Source: Lingula anatina (taxonomy: Eukaryota; Brachiopoda; Lingulata; Lingulida; Lingulidae). Taken from it: 64,000 nt of DNA. Location: the NCBI RefSeq assembly GCF_001039355.2, contig NW_019775723.1:54267-118266 (forward strand), read 5' to 3'. The notes below the pieces were generated by a model. The model did no database searches. It saw only the letters and a list, made by a program, of their open reading frames with translations, and was not told the DNA's origin. The first letter of the stretch is position 1. Each line of letters begins with the position of its first letter. This document shows, piece after piece, positions 21,902 to 32,832 of the stretch. The position numbers and the translations under genes are program-made.

Positions 21902-23437
21902 ATGGAAAATATTAGCTTCTACATAAACGACACACGGGAAGAGTATAGCTGTTACTCACAATATATCTACAGACCTATTGGTCCTTATGACAACCACATA
22001 GAGTACCAGACCAGCCAGTGGCTGAATAAGGTCGTTCCGCCAATATTGCTAATTCTGGGAACAATAGGAAATGTCACATCATTTTTTGTTTTACGGAGAC
22101 CTTTCATGTTAAGGACTTGGACGGGTTTCTTTTTGCGAGCTTTAGCGGTCTCGGATACAGTCGCCCTGTGGCTAGGACTATCACGACATATGATCAGGGT
22201 TTACGACGGCGGTTACGACATCAGGAACTTACATGACGCTGTCTGTAAACTACAACGCTTTACTTTATATACATTCTTAGATTTATCAGCGTGGCTATTG
22301 GTTGGTTTGACGGTTGGAAGGTACATTTCAACTTGCCACATTTTCAAGTCTCACCGCTACTGCACAACCAAGCGAGCCAAAATTGCGTTAGCGGTGACAA
22401 TCGGATGTGCCGTGGCGAAGAATTTGCACGTCTTCTGGACCGTGACGTTGAACTATAACAACAAACAACAACTCTTGTGTAACCACTTCTGCGATTCTGA
22501 ATACTTTTATTTTTGGAAGAAAGTCTTGCCTTGGGTGGTGTTTTGCGTCTACGCTGGGGGGCCATTCACGTTTATGATGATTTTGAATATATTAATTATA
22601 AGAGCGTTGCAGAAGTCTTCCAAATTTCAGGGTGTTGCTTGTAGGCCAGTCATCAAAACCCCAGGTACTTGCAGCAAAAGCTATTATTTCACATCTACTA
22701 GTGGATCACGTAAAAATTCCCTGTCTCCGAAGCAAACGCCTCTTTTAACGCGGGTGACGAGGGACCAGTCACCTGCGTTGGAACGCAAAGTGGAGGAAAT
22801 CTTGTCCAAGTCCCTCAATGGTGCGAAGGAATGTAACAGAAATAAGTTGTTACCTACAGGGGGAGGGTGTCATTCTCCGCCTAACGGCCTCTCTCCCGCC
22901 CATACCCCCACGGGATCTCGGAGACCGTCACATATCATTGAGGACATTATCAGAAAACACAGGGAGAGCAAAGATTCCAACAACCACAAAGACTTCCGGT
23001 CGAAGTCTACCACCATTATGCTTCTCGTAGTGACGTTCAGTTTTCTTTTATTAGCGAGTCCGAGTTTTATCAATTTGATTGTAGAGCCATATTGGAATGC
23101 AAATATAGCAACGCCGAAGGAACAAGCTGTCCAGAAACTGGTTTCTACAGTCGTGTTGTTATTGACCTATATCAACCATTCTATCAATTTTTTGTTGTAC
23201 TGCGTAAGCGGGAAGCGGTTCCGATGTGAACTTCTGCGCATGTGGAGATGCATCCCCGAAAACGTTCCTGTTCACTCCACCCACTGCCACAGCAGGGACA
23301 GCCTACACAGACTCCATCTAGACACCGAAATGAACGCTGGAAGAGGAAGTCCTCAGAGAAGTCCTCATAGAAGTCCTCATTTGAATCGTAAAGCCGCAAA
23401 TCACTTAGACAATTTAGACAAAATAAGCGTCGTTTAG
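21902..23437 (+). CDS. rhodopsin-family (class A) neuropeptide-type GPCR, intronless
   Basis: A 511-residue plasma-membrane receptor read in one exon. I start at the ATG at 21902; the frame is open about 33 codons further up but without an ATG. Short N-terminus with N-glycosylation sites near residues 3 and 9. TM1 at about 44-64 has the GN pair (56-57), TM2 has LAVSD (D85), TM3 at about 115-138 begins after C115, and the DRY motif appears as GRY (139-141). TM4 is at about 161-183, ECL2 cysteines are C193/C197, and TM5 at about 208-236 has P221. A long third loop of about 130 residues (237-368) is rich in Ser-Pro/Thr-Pro sites. TM6 at about 370-394 has ASP387SF in place of CWxP. In TM7 the motif NHSINFLLY (425-433) replaces NPxxY. 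The tail has an RSP/RSPH repeat (481-493) and ends ISVV, a class I PDZ-ligand pattern. It resembles expanded lophotrochozoan FMRFamide-type receptors; the ligand is unknown. Confidence 0.9.
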   Translation: MENISFYINDTREEYSCYSQYIYRPIGPYDNHIEYQTSQWLNKVVPPILLILGTIGNVTSFFVLRRPFMLRTWTGFFLRALAVSDTVALWLGLSRHMIRVYDGGYDIRNLHDAVCKLQRFTLYTFLDLSAWLLVGLTVGRYISTCHIFKSHRYCTTKRAKIALAVTIGCAVAKNLHVFWTVTLNYNNKQQLLCNHFCDSEYFYFWKKVLPWVVFCVYAGGPFTFMMILNILIIRALQKSSKFQGVACRPVIKTPGTCSKSYYFTSTSGSRKNSLSPKQTPLLTRVTRDQSPALERKVEEILSKSLNGAKECNRNKLLPTGGGCHSPPNGLSPAHTPTGSRRPSHIIEDIIRKHRESKDSNNHKDFRSKSTTIMLLVVTFSFLLLASPSFINLIVEPYWNANIATPKEQAVQKLVSTVVLLLTYINHSINFLLYCVSGKRFRCELLRMWRCIPENVPVHSTHCHSRDSLHRLHLDTEMNAGRGSPQRSPHRSPHLNRKAANHLDNLDKISVV

Positions 23438-24943
23438 GTCATAAATGTTATGAAAAAATCACGCACGTTTTAGTCTAGGACCTAAATTATCTTCTATCCT
23501 AGTTTTAGTCAAATAATGACTCTATTTTAACTTTGATAGTCAGAAAGAGGTCACATTTATAATATTGTATATTTTTTAGGCGTGGCTCCACATATAATAT
23601 AATAGGACATTCTACTGTACGTAATGTTCTAGTCAACTATGGCTGTATACCTTTAACTACTCACTTTTTTCGTCGTAGTGTTGGACCAAATACACTGAGA
23701 ACAGAATATACCGGGTAATAATATCATCATTCAATCGAACCGTTATTCTACCTGCTATGCTTATAATCCATTTCGGTACTAGAGTATTTTGGGTCATCCC
23801 CTTGTTTCTCGACCAAAGAGAAAGTTACACGTGCGGTTGAAATGGTTTCTGTCGTAAGCGTAGGCCTGCATAATGTCTCTCCGTATGCATACAAATGTAC
23901 TTTATGTGGCTGTTGTCTGTTTTCTGTTTAAAGTGTTTAATATTTAATTGTTGTACGATAGTATTATTGTTTTTTACTTTTTTTTGTCTGCGCACAACTG
24001 CACGTTTGACGTAAAAAGAGCCAGCGAAAGAAAAAGATGGCAAAGTTGCGTAAAAAGAACAAACAGTAAAATTAGCTTTCGTCGAATTTAAATTGTCTTA
24101 ATACTTTTCATCGATATAAATTTAAATATTTATCAACACGAAGTATTCTGCCATTACAATATTGTCTTCTACGTACAGTCCGATTCTACACAATGTATGA
24201 TGCACGCACATCAGGTGTATCGTGCGACGGGTCCAGTATTAAGCATTTGTTTCAGCGTATTAATCAAAACATGACTTAACATAACTTTTTGATCAATTTA
24301 TGGTTAATATATTCCCACCACTTGTAAAATTTGCAGTTAACACTTTTCTATGTCATGTTGTAAATTATATTTGTTCGGAACATCTTAAAGCCGAAGAGGT
24401 TTTGTTGTAACGTATGTTCCGTCATAAACCGACCAAAATCTACATGTGAATCAGCCCGTCGTCATCAATGTTTAATGTTTTTGTTTTTTTTTTCATTTCT
24501 GTGATTCTGGTTGATACTTACATGTATATAAATGTCAAAAACCAAGGTGTCACTTTTTTATGTATTTTTCATTACAGTATTAAAATTATCGTCCAAAATA
24601 TTAACGCCGTTATTGTTCAGCGTTTCACACCCCTTCATTTTACGTCACTACAGTCGGTGTTTAACAGGAAGCAAAAATGAACGCACACGAATGACTAAAC
24701 AAAGCTTGGAAACAAGTAATAATATATCGCCTCACTATTCTAAAATGTTTCGTTTATAACTAAGAGGTCTTAAGTACTGCCCGTTTCGAAAGCTCTACTG
24801 GTTGGTTTTATTTAAAGTTAATAGGTGGAGACGTAGAAAAAAAACTTTCCACCGTCAGTGCTAGCCTTGAATGAGATCAGCACGTAGCCATGCGTATCAA
24901 AAATTACATGAGAATATTGAATATGTATAGATACACGTAACAA
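23438..24943. other. GPCR 3' flank; no further gene seen
   Basis: AT-rich sequence between the convergent GPCR (+) and Ig-protein (-) genes. It must contain both 3' ends. I did not find a single decisive polyadenylation signal for either. One outlying copy of the 14-bp motif lies at 24407-24420. Confidence 0.5.
24407..24420 (-). repeat. outlying copy of the 14-bp motif
   Basis: It reads GTAACGTATGTTCC, the exact reverse complement of GGAACATACGTTAC. It is the only full copy seen outside the 1717-5047 element. I found no terminal repeats of that element nearby. Confidence 0.55.
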
Positions 24944-25291
24944 TCACACTATTTCCTCACATTCCTTAACATCAAGTAGAGAAAGCATCGGTCCCTTTCC
25001 CTGTTTGCGACACGTGACGTCAGCTGTAGTCGGTGACGTCACAGACGTGACGTCAGACGACTGTCTTCTGTAATAAAGGAGAGCTGCCTCTGTGGCGTTG
25101 CTGCCATGGCGAGACCTAGTTTCAAGGTAGAATTCAACCGGCTGCGGCTCACTAACCGTCGAGGGATCTATCGAAACCTGCCTGGTGTTGTAACGAATGC
25201 TACCGCGTTTCTTGGGTTGGGGTTTTAAACAGCCGATAGCTGGGAGACTTTTATTGCAGGCGTCGCATATATAGATTTTGGAACTGTCGCA
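24944..25291 (-). CDS. Ig-domain membrane protein, last coding exon (cytoplasmic tail)
   Basis: The acceptor (TTTCATATTTCAG) ends at 25292, and the exon is read in phase 0 to a stop at 24944-24946. It encodes 115 residues following the transmembrane exon: a short Cys-containing juxtamembrane piece (CDSSKIYICDACNKSLPAIG), then a basic KPQPKKRG stretch and a Ser/Thr-rich tail with a YY pair, ending EEIV. That end fits a class III (acidic-x-hydrophobic) PDZ ligand. The tail has a DVTS-like repetition. On the DNA level it holds three perfect TGACGTCA octamers at 25015, 25034 and 25048. No ITIM/ITAM is seen. Confidence 0.75.
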   Translation of the reverse strand, partial: CDSSKIYICDACNKSLPAIGCLKPQPKKRGSIRYNTRQVSIDPSTVSEPQPVEFYLETRSRHGSNATEAALLYYRRQSSDVTSVTSPTTADVTCRKQGKGPMLSLLDVKECEEIV

Positions 25292-25557
25292 CTGAAATAT
25301 GAAAGGGAAAAGTAGAGAGAAATCGAAGCAACTCACATGCGTCGTTAGTCAAAAGAAAAGTTGCGTGGCAGTAATATGAAATGCTTTGAATCTTTCCTGC
25401 AAACATGTACAAAATAAACTCGTGTTTTTGTTGGTTTTTCCTTTATTCAAATTAGTTATCAGATTTCGCATTATGGCGACTGAAAAAGTATAAAATACAA
25501 ATCAAGGAAATATTGTTTTTACTTTAAAAAGTTCCAAAACGTTGCAGTACTTGTTAC

Positions 25558-25655
25558 CTTTATTAAAACTATAATCATAGCCAGTATGGCTAGGGTGCCC
25601 ACGGAGGCAAACCCTATCCCCAGGTAGAGAGCCTTGTCACTGTGGTCACCTCCCG
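25558..25655 (-). CDS. Ig-domain membrane protein, transmembrane exon
   Basis: A 98-base exon with a polypyrimidine-CAG acceptor (CCCTTCCAG) and a GTAACA donor. It completes the split codon from the upstream exon (G|CG, Ala) and then encodes 32 residues: GGDHSDKALY followed by a hydrophobic helix of about 22 residues rich in G, A, I and L, ending in VLIK. The reading phase matches both neighbours exactly, which is strong support for the model. The orientation implies a type I topology with the Ig domain outside. Confidence 0.8.
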
Positions 25656-25996
25656 CTGGAAGGGAAATAACATAGATCACATCTTAAGTAGGATACCTTC
25701 TTCGGCCTTATATTTAGTGGTTGACCAAAACTCGCCCCTTTTATCAGCGTTTCCATGGACTCGAACGGCGCTTTTTTTTTTTTTTTTTTTTTTTTTTGAG
25801 TTGACTAAAAACTTACTGCATGATCATATACAAAGCAAAAACTCAATAAACGTGCAAAGAAATTCAGGGAAAGATATATTTTTCTAAAGGTACTTTCAAT
25901 TATTACAAACCCCACTGGAAATCTACATGTATTTATACAGAAATATTCTTGGAATGAAATACATCCTCAGTGTTTAAAGGTGAATAAACTTCTTAC

Positions 25997-26629
25997 CTGG
26001 CGTCGTTTCCTGATCTCCGGTTTTATTGCCAGATAAAATACTAACTTCACGTAGATTCTCAAGATTTCCGCTGGTCTCTGGTGAGTCATATCTCGTATAA
26101 CTGTCAATGTTGGGCGGAGGAGTTATTGAAAAAGGTCCCTTTGGATATATTGTTGATAAAGATACATACATATTTTTGTAGTTGATCGCACGACGTTTGA
26201 TATGAGACAACAGAGGGTTATTGAGGTTTGACGTCATAGGATGGGTTGATACGTCACCACGTAACTCGTGACGTAGCACCTCTTCGCTACCATTTCCTTC
26301 TGTATTTAATACGAGATTATACGTGGTTTGAGAGACTTTTTTGCCGTTGATACCAGCACATATGTAAACCCCTTCTTCGTGTAATTGTATGTTGGCTATT
26401 GAGTGTTGGGCTCCAGTACCAACCCTTCTACTCCCGAATACAGGGAAAGCTCTCTTATAGAGCCACATCAAGCTAAGTGTAGGTTTGACGTCTGTTGAGT
26501 CCCGCCTCGGTCTCAGAGGACTGGACCACGTGCACGTCAGTGTCACGTGGTCACCAACACATGGATGGAGGGGATGAGCCCGGATCTCAAGGCTAGAAGA
26601 ACCACTGGGTGGGAAACTCGAGATTAACG
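25997..26629 (-). CDS. Ig-domain type I membrane protein, extracellular exon (5' part missing)
   Basis: The exon has an acceptor TTCATTTCAG just upstream of 26629 and a donor GTAAGA after 25997. It encodes 210 codons plus split codons at both ends. An Ig-like domain is clear: Cys32 in VTLTC, Trp55 in LMWLYK and Cys90 in EEGVYIC (residues counted from the exon start). The usual DxGxYxC motif therefore has E for D. Two N-glycosylation sequons (NGS, NKT) lie in a Ser/Pro-rich stalk after the domain. The following exons add a TM helix and a tail. The exon begins in phase with an upstream exon I could not find, so signal peptide and any N-terminal Ig domains are missing. A cell-adhesion or immune-type receptor is likely, but I do not recognise the specific family. 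Confidence 0.8.
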
Positions 26630-27154
26630 CTGAAATGAATACACTGGAACATTAATTGTCTTCTGATATAAATATTTGCCTAGTTCCAATGTGAACAGGC
26701 ATGAAATTCAAAAAGGCGGCAATTATCAGATTTTAAACCAACACTTGCATTGTATACACATTAAAATGCAATAAAAACAATTATTATTATTGTTGTTATT
26801 GTTGTTGTTATTATTATTATTTAACGGCACATAGTGATAGCAAATCTCGATCTCAAAAACTCTCTAAATTTAAAATATCAAAGGCCTGGGGGCTAAGTCC
26901 ACATTTAAACTACACCATGATTTCTCCAGATATAAACCTTCAACCAGTGTATTAAACGGAGTAACTGCTTGATAATTTGTTTTGCCTGTATAAACGAGCT
27001 CAGGCACTGTTGTAAACTTGGAGGAATCGTTTTTTGTTCAAAGTTGATATCCACCACTTTCTAACAAAAAGATGCGCCGGAAAAGATGAAGTTGGTATTT
27101 AAATCTTAATTAGATAACTGAAACAAGAACTGATTAACCGTCTTCAGTCCAGGT

Positions 27155-27316
27155 GTAACAGGGATGGTAGTCCTAGGAATTGAAATCAGGGGTCCCATAT
27201 GACTAGTGCAAGTAAGGGTTAGTTGGAGTATTGGGGTTAGTATATGGGATGAATGTCACCTGTACAAAGTAATGGGAAGCGGACTACGGTTCCTAGCGGA
27301 CTACCATTCCTGTTAC
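27155..27316. repeat. foldback sequence, about 160 bp
   Basis: Arms: GTAACAGGGATGGTAGTCCT on the left (27155-27179 in all) and, reverse complemented, GTAACAGGAATGGTAGTCCG on the right (27290-27316). Both continue into TAGGAA. An outer CCAGGT/ACCTGT segment extends the similarity. This is probably a small MITE, but I could not fix its termini or a target duplication. Confidence 0.5.
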
Positions 27317-28148
27317 GACAGGTACTGGACTACATGAAAGACACCGTTGAACCTCCACAGAGTTACTAGACCTACCTATACACAGGCAGTGAGGTATCCA
27401 AGACGCTGGAAGAAGTGGACGGCGTTCTGTCTTCACCATTATTCCATTTCATTTTTACCATACTTAATTGAGTCCCCGGAGGTTCAGTCCCTAGCACCCA
27501 AAGATCTGTTGCATTTGGCAGTCATGTCGCCAGGCATAGTATAGACCTATCAATAGGCAGCTGGATACGGTCTATGGAGGCCCCCTAGATACTCACGACC
27601 CTCGTGTTTAAATTGTCGTGTGAACCCTTCCCATCAAAGATACTCGGTGCTTAAGGTGACATTGCGGCCGTAAAATGCTAAAACGTCAGTGTCGTATGTA
27701 GGCAGCTGAGATACCTGTAGATAATAAATCGTCCAAATCGCTGATCGGTAATGTTGTCAGTAGGTCAGGAACCAAGGTCTTGTTAAACGTATCATGATTT
27801 ATTCAAACATGATAAGAAAAAGTGCCAGTAGACCCCTCGTAGCTCTGTAACATGTACAAATGCATATAAAGGCTTGTTCTTTGAACGTGTTCTTCATTTT
27901 ATTTTTCGTCTTATCTCCGGCAAAACATTACGCATACTCAATATTGCTTAAAAAATTGTAGAAATATCTGCAACAGTATCAAAGTGATGTTTGAAGAGGC
28001 TACAAAGATAACCCTTCAAAATATCGCCAGGTGCCCTAGAAGAGTTTATGTTGTCAACAAAGTATGACCTGGTGTAAATATTTAGTCCTGAACCTTATAA
28101 CGTAAACGAGGACATGAGATCAAAGTTGAAATCACCCTTGTCTCAGTG

Positions 28149-28188
28149 CCAAGTCCACCGTACCTGTACATGTACATGTAGGACTTGG
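28149..28188. repeat. 40-bp hairpin
   Basis: CCAAGTCC (28149-28156) and GGACTTGG (28181-28188) are perfect inverted arms. The interior, built from TGTACATGTACATGTA, is itself nearly palindromic. No function is evident. Confidence 0.45.
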
Positions 28189-29645
28189 TTAAAGGGACTG
28201 AGTACGTCCTAGGATTTTATAAGATAATGCAGAAATAAACATCGTCTTGTTATGAAACAATGGTGTTGCATCAAAAACTCATCGTTGCACATTGTTTATT
28301 CAAGCTGATGACGTAACAACAGCGCTTTTTTATTTTTTTGTAACAACTGTAATACCGTAGTCAGACGGACCCTCCTACCCCCTCACCCGAGCAGCTATCG
28401 ACACCGAGTAACGCTTATTTTATGACAACAATGAATACTTCAATCCAGTGCTAGGAACTTTTTCTGAAAGGCTTAAACCTGACTTTATCAATACAGAGGC
28501 GAAATTATAATGCCTTTGATTAATAGATAAACTTTATTGCAGGCTTAGATAGCATCCTTAACAAGAATATTTCCAAAAGCGTTGGCACCAGAATGTCGTT
28601 CACACCATAGTCGCTTAACTGCCAATTTTAAAGATACCAATTTACAAAGCAGCAAAACTGACGATAAACGCTGGGTCATCCTACGGGTAATAGCGCGTGA
28701 AGTGGTGAAAAAGCAATAACTGCAACAAAATAAATAATGAGTTTGTGCTCTTGAAGTTGCTTTCATTGTGCTAATGCCAAGATAAGTATTTCACATCGAA
28801 AAGCAAAATAAACAAGAAAAAAGGTATTTTGCTAAATGTAGACCTCCATAACGTATCGACCCCCTCTGTAGCCATGGTGTGGGGGAATAAGCGGGATATG
28901 TGTAATGTAGGGTATTGGGCAGGGGGGTTTAATTCAGGCAAAGCTCCTTTCCAAAAGCGACAAACAGGCTGACCTGGGTCGCAGAGCATTGAAGAAATTC
29001 CTTCACCAACTTCACCATTATAAAAATGAAAGCGGAAAGAGTTGTAAAAACTTGGCGTAAAAAGAAAGTCGCGTCTTGAATGAGAACTCTCTACGATGCA
29101 GAGATTCCAAATTAAGCGGTTACTGTGTGGTTTACTGTCACCTTTAGCGGTGAACGAACAAAAAAATAACTGAGAACTACTTCAGAACACCACAATAGTC
29201 TACCATAATGCAGAATTTATCAAAATTGGTTGAATATTTTAAACCGAATTAAACAAACTCGCCATGCACCCTACTGATGTGTATTTATCACTCCCGCCAA
29301 ATATTTAAAATCTGGGAAAATGCCGCACAAACTCCTAGCACACCACACTTACGTTTTTTCCACCTCATGATCTGACCATTTCCTCATCACTGTGAAAAGA
29401 GGGGGCAGAAATGAGGAATTAAGGGGGTACTCGTACGTATACGTTCTAGATACTGAAAAGGCCTTATGCATGTGATTATTTACACGAAAACGTGTTTGCA
29501 CGTTACAAGAGGTCAGATACCAAAGATAGCAAATCATTTGCATGTCATTATCTATAAAAAATGTACTTTGATACTTAAAATATCACTCGATACTACCCTT
29601 TCCCACTTGCGGCGTACTAAAATAATGATTACGGAATCTCGAGCT

Positions 29646-29769
<124 letters not shown>

Positions 29770-32575
29770 TGATTATTTATAATTAAACTTAAACACGTTT
29801 AGAACCATTATACAATCTGTGACATTTTTACATATTTAATTTAATATTTTATTTCTCAATCGGTGTCAACATGGCGCCCACGTGTTTTGAACGAATGTTG
29901 GACCTAGGCCAAGAATTATGACGAAGCATAGAGTGAGGGCATCGCTCACAAACAATAGGTAGACACCGGTCGTGAATCATTGCTGATTGATGGTATTTAA
30001 ATCACGGTATCCATTTTGAGGAGTCATAAAGGCGTTGTTTCCTTGTCAAGCCAGGAAGGTGTGTGACCCGACCCAGTGTCAGCTGATCAGCGTTGTTGAT
30101 CGTCAGTGTTGTTTTGACAACTTTGTTTACATGTAAATAGACCTGTTATGTCATGCCTGATTTAGTTAACACGCCATACGGGAAAACCTACAGGATAATT
30201 GCCTTGTCTCTTGGGCGTAAAATGGCAATTTCAGAGACTTATCCGAATCAAAACAATCCCACGTGGAAGGTGTTTTGTGATTCTAATTTCCTCTGCGTGG
30301 TCTGAGAAGAACAGAAATTATGACAAAGTCTCTGTCACAGTGTCCTGTTCAGCATGACAGGTGTGAGAGGCGGACACAGGTATGTGATTTATAAAATTTG
30401 AGTATTTAGTGTTTTTTAGTGATTTTTCTCAAGCAAACGGTAAGCTTTAGATTAGATATACATATAGCCGAAACCAGCACATGTTAGGGTGTTTTCTTTT
30501 GAATGTCCTGATTACTGAACTAAAGTAAGAGATACATTGAAAGTAGCCTTTTAATGTGAAATTCCAAGAATTTCTTTTCTTTGGTTTATCAAGTGCTTCA
30601 TTTTCTTGGCACCATTGACATCCAGGTATGTAGTTGTTTATGCTTGATCTGGGCCAGATGTTCCCATAACCTTTGACTAAAACAAGTATTTTATTGCTTA
30701 TGTCAGCACATCACGTGGCTCCTTGTCCTGGAAAGAAATCTTGCTTACACAAAATAAAATCAGTGCTGTGTATTTGACACTGAATATCTAGGAAGATAAA
30801 TTAAGGGGAAATCCCACAGGTACTGAAATATGTGTGATTGTAAGAAATGTGTCGGATTCTGAGAATTTGGTTATTGTTTGTGCTCTGTTCATTGTTGCAT
30901 ACATTTGGATTTTCCCAGTTTAAGACTTGTATTTTCATAGAGGAAGTACAGGTGAATTAGACTTAAAATGGAAAGTGTGGCGAAATGGACTGTCAGATTT
31001 AAAGGAAAATATTGTGTTTGCTTCAATAACAATAAGATGTTTTATTTATTTATTTTGCCATTCAAGAATGGAGTAAAAGTAACTTGATAGCTTCTTCAGT
31101 GGCACAGAGGGATATAAATTTTCTTTTTATTTTCCAATTTGTAATTTTTTCCAGCCCATCTGTGGAGAATGAATAATAACAGATGATCTGATGTTATTTA
31201 AGTGAACAGCATTTCCAGTGTAGAGTTGCTATATTTATACTTGTTCCTGATTCACTTAGAATGCACTTAATACCATTTGTACTGGAACAGGCAAACTTGT
31301 GGAACTGTAAATATTGATGATTCACAGCCTGGAGTATCGGGGAGCAGAGAGAAAAAATTAAGTTTAAACTGGTGAAATGAGATAGCATTCCCAATAGTGT
31401 TCATAGTCACCAGTACAGTCTGGTCAGTCTTGCTGGAAGATTGAATTCATTTGCATTCTTTTTACATTGTAGTTTTTATTGGGCTTCCGTGGCTTTTTTA
31501 TTTTATTTTATTTTATTTTATTCAAATTTTGCCATCTTTTGTTATTTGACAGTTAACCAAATATCATCAGATCTCTTTATCAGTATTATTTCTTTAGTAC
31601 CATTTCATCATTGCTCTATGAGTACGTATTACTTGTTCATTACTATTTCGTTATTTCTCAAACAGAGAAGAAAGCCATGATAACTTTTTGAAAATGTTTT
31701 GTTAAAGATGTAAAATTATTCCCTGTGTTTACAGAAAGTGAAAAGAGATTGTATCGTAGTTGCCAAGTGAGATTGGGGCTTTTCTTGAAGTACATGTTAA
31801 CCTATTTTTAAAGTAAACATTTGGAGGATGAAAAATAAATCTTGAAATTCTTTCGTTTGATTGCATAAGGCATGAAAGATTTTTTGATAGATTTCAACAT
31901 AAAACAATACAAACACTCATTCAACTACATCTCACTCACACACATATATTTGCATGTACATGCATATGTAAGCTAACTTCTCTGTTTATCCAAGAAAGAA
32001 TGCAATGAAATGCAATGAAAATTTGTATCGTGTAAAAATGAACAATGATCTGATGTTGAAGGATTTCTGTGAATATCTTTCACTGTAGCTTCAGTGATAT
32101 GGTAAATATTCTGTGTTAGTAATTATTTGTGATCTGTGTTTGTTTGTGGCTGTATATATATATCATATCAGTCTACAGAATGGTGTGTGTCACTGCATGA
32201 TGCTGTCAGGGAATATTAGTAATACGCACATTGATTTATTTGTCGCAAGCACTATTATGGTCTCGAAAAAAAGTGGGTTAATTTTCTTCAAGCTAGTACA
32301 TGTGAACTTGAACAACAGATTGTCTCTTGGTATTATTGACTCACTTTATGCTTCTCTGAAACAGGTCAAAGAACATATGTAAGGAAATATTCTTTATCTA
32401 TTTCAGTTTCTGCCAAAGGAGTTTAGTCCTGTGAGAGTTTTGCAGGTTTACATTAAGGCTATATTGCAGTTTATTTCTGAACTTGCCCTTAGGCGTGAAG
32501 CACTGCATTCGATCAGTATCTGGCAAGTAATGTGAAAACATGAATGACTGCCAAATACTTGATGCAATTCAATTA

Positions 32576-32832
32576 GGGTTCGTTCACATGCAATGTCTAT
32601 TTTCTAAATTCTATTTTCTATTCGCGCTATCTTATGATCACAGTCTGTGCACTGAATATCCCGCCGCGTAATTACTGGCAGCGCGAGCCAGTTACTTATA
32701 GTAACTTATAGTAACTGGCTCGCGCTGCCAGTAATTACGCCGCGGGACATTAAGGGCACAGAGCGTGATCATAAGACATACCGCGAATAGAAAATAGAAT
32801 TTAGAAAATAGACATTGCATGTGAACGAAGCC
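32576..32832. mobile_element. palindromic MITE, family A copy 1 (257 bp)
   Basis: Nearly the whole element is one inverted repeat. The ends are GGGTTCGTTCACATGCAATG and, reverse complemented, GGCTTCGTTCACATGCAATG. The arms run for over 110 bp to a short centre built on TAACTTATAG. TTA flanks both sides (32573-32575 and 32833-32835). The 3-bp TTA duplication and GG-starting termini fit PIF/Harbinger-type MITEs. A second copy is at 52475-52732. It sits within RPB8 intron 1, so the pre-mRNA would carry a long hairpin. Confidence 0.85.

Larger units (their letters stand above)
26630..29640. other. 5' intron/flank of the Ig gene; no exon identified
   Basis: No minus-strand frame with a plausible signal peptide and donor site was found. 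The stretch holds an (ATT/GTT)n tract at about 26780-26821, a foldback at 27155-27316 and a hairpin at 28149-28188. The 5' exon(s) of the Ig gene may be short and hidden here or lie further upstream. Confidence 0.4.

Noticed and set aside
28545-28989. Minus-strand frames considered as the missing signal-peptide exon of the Ig gene
   Set aside because: The hydrophobic segments are not at the N-terminus after a start codon and no phase-matched donor follows.
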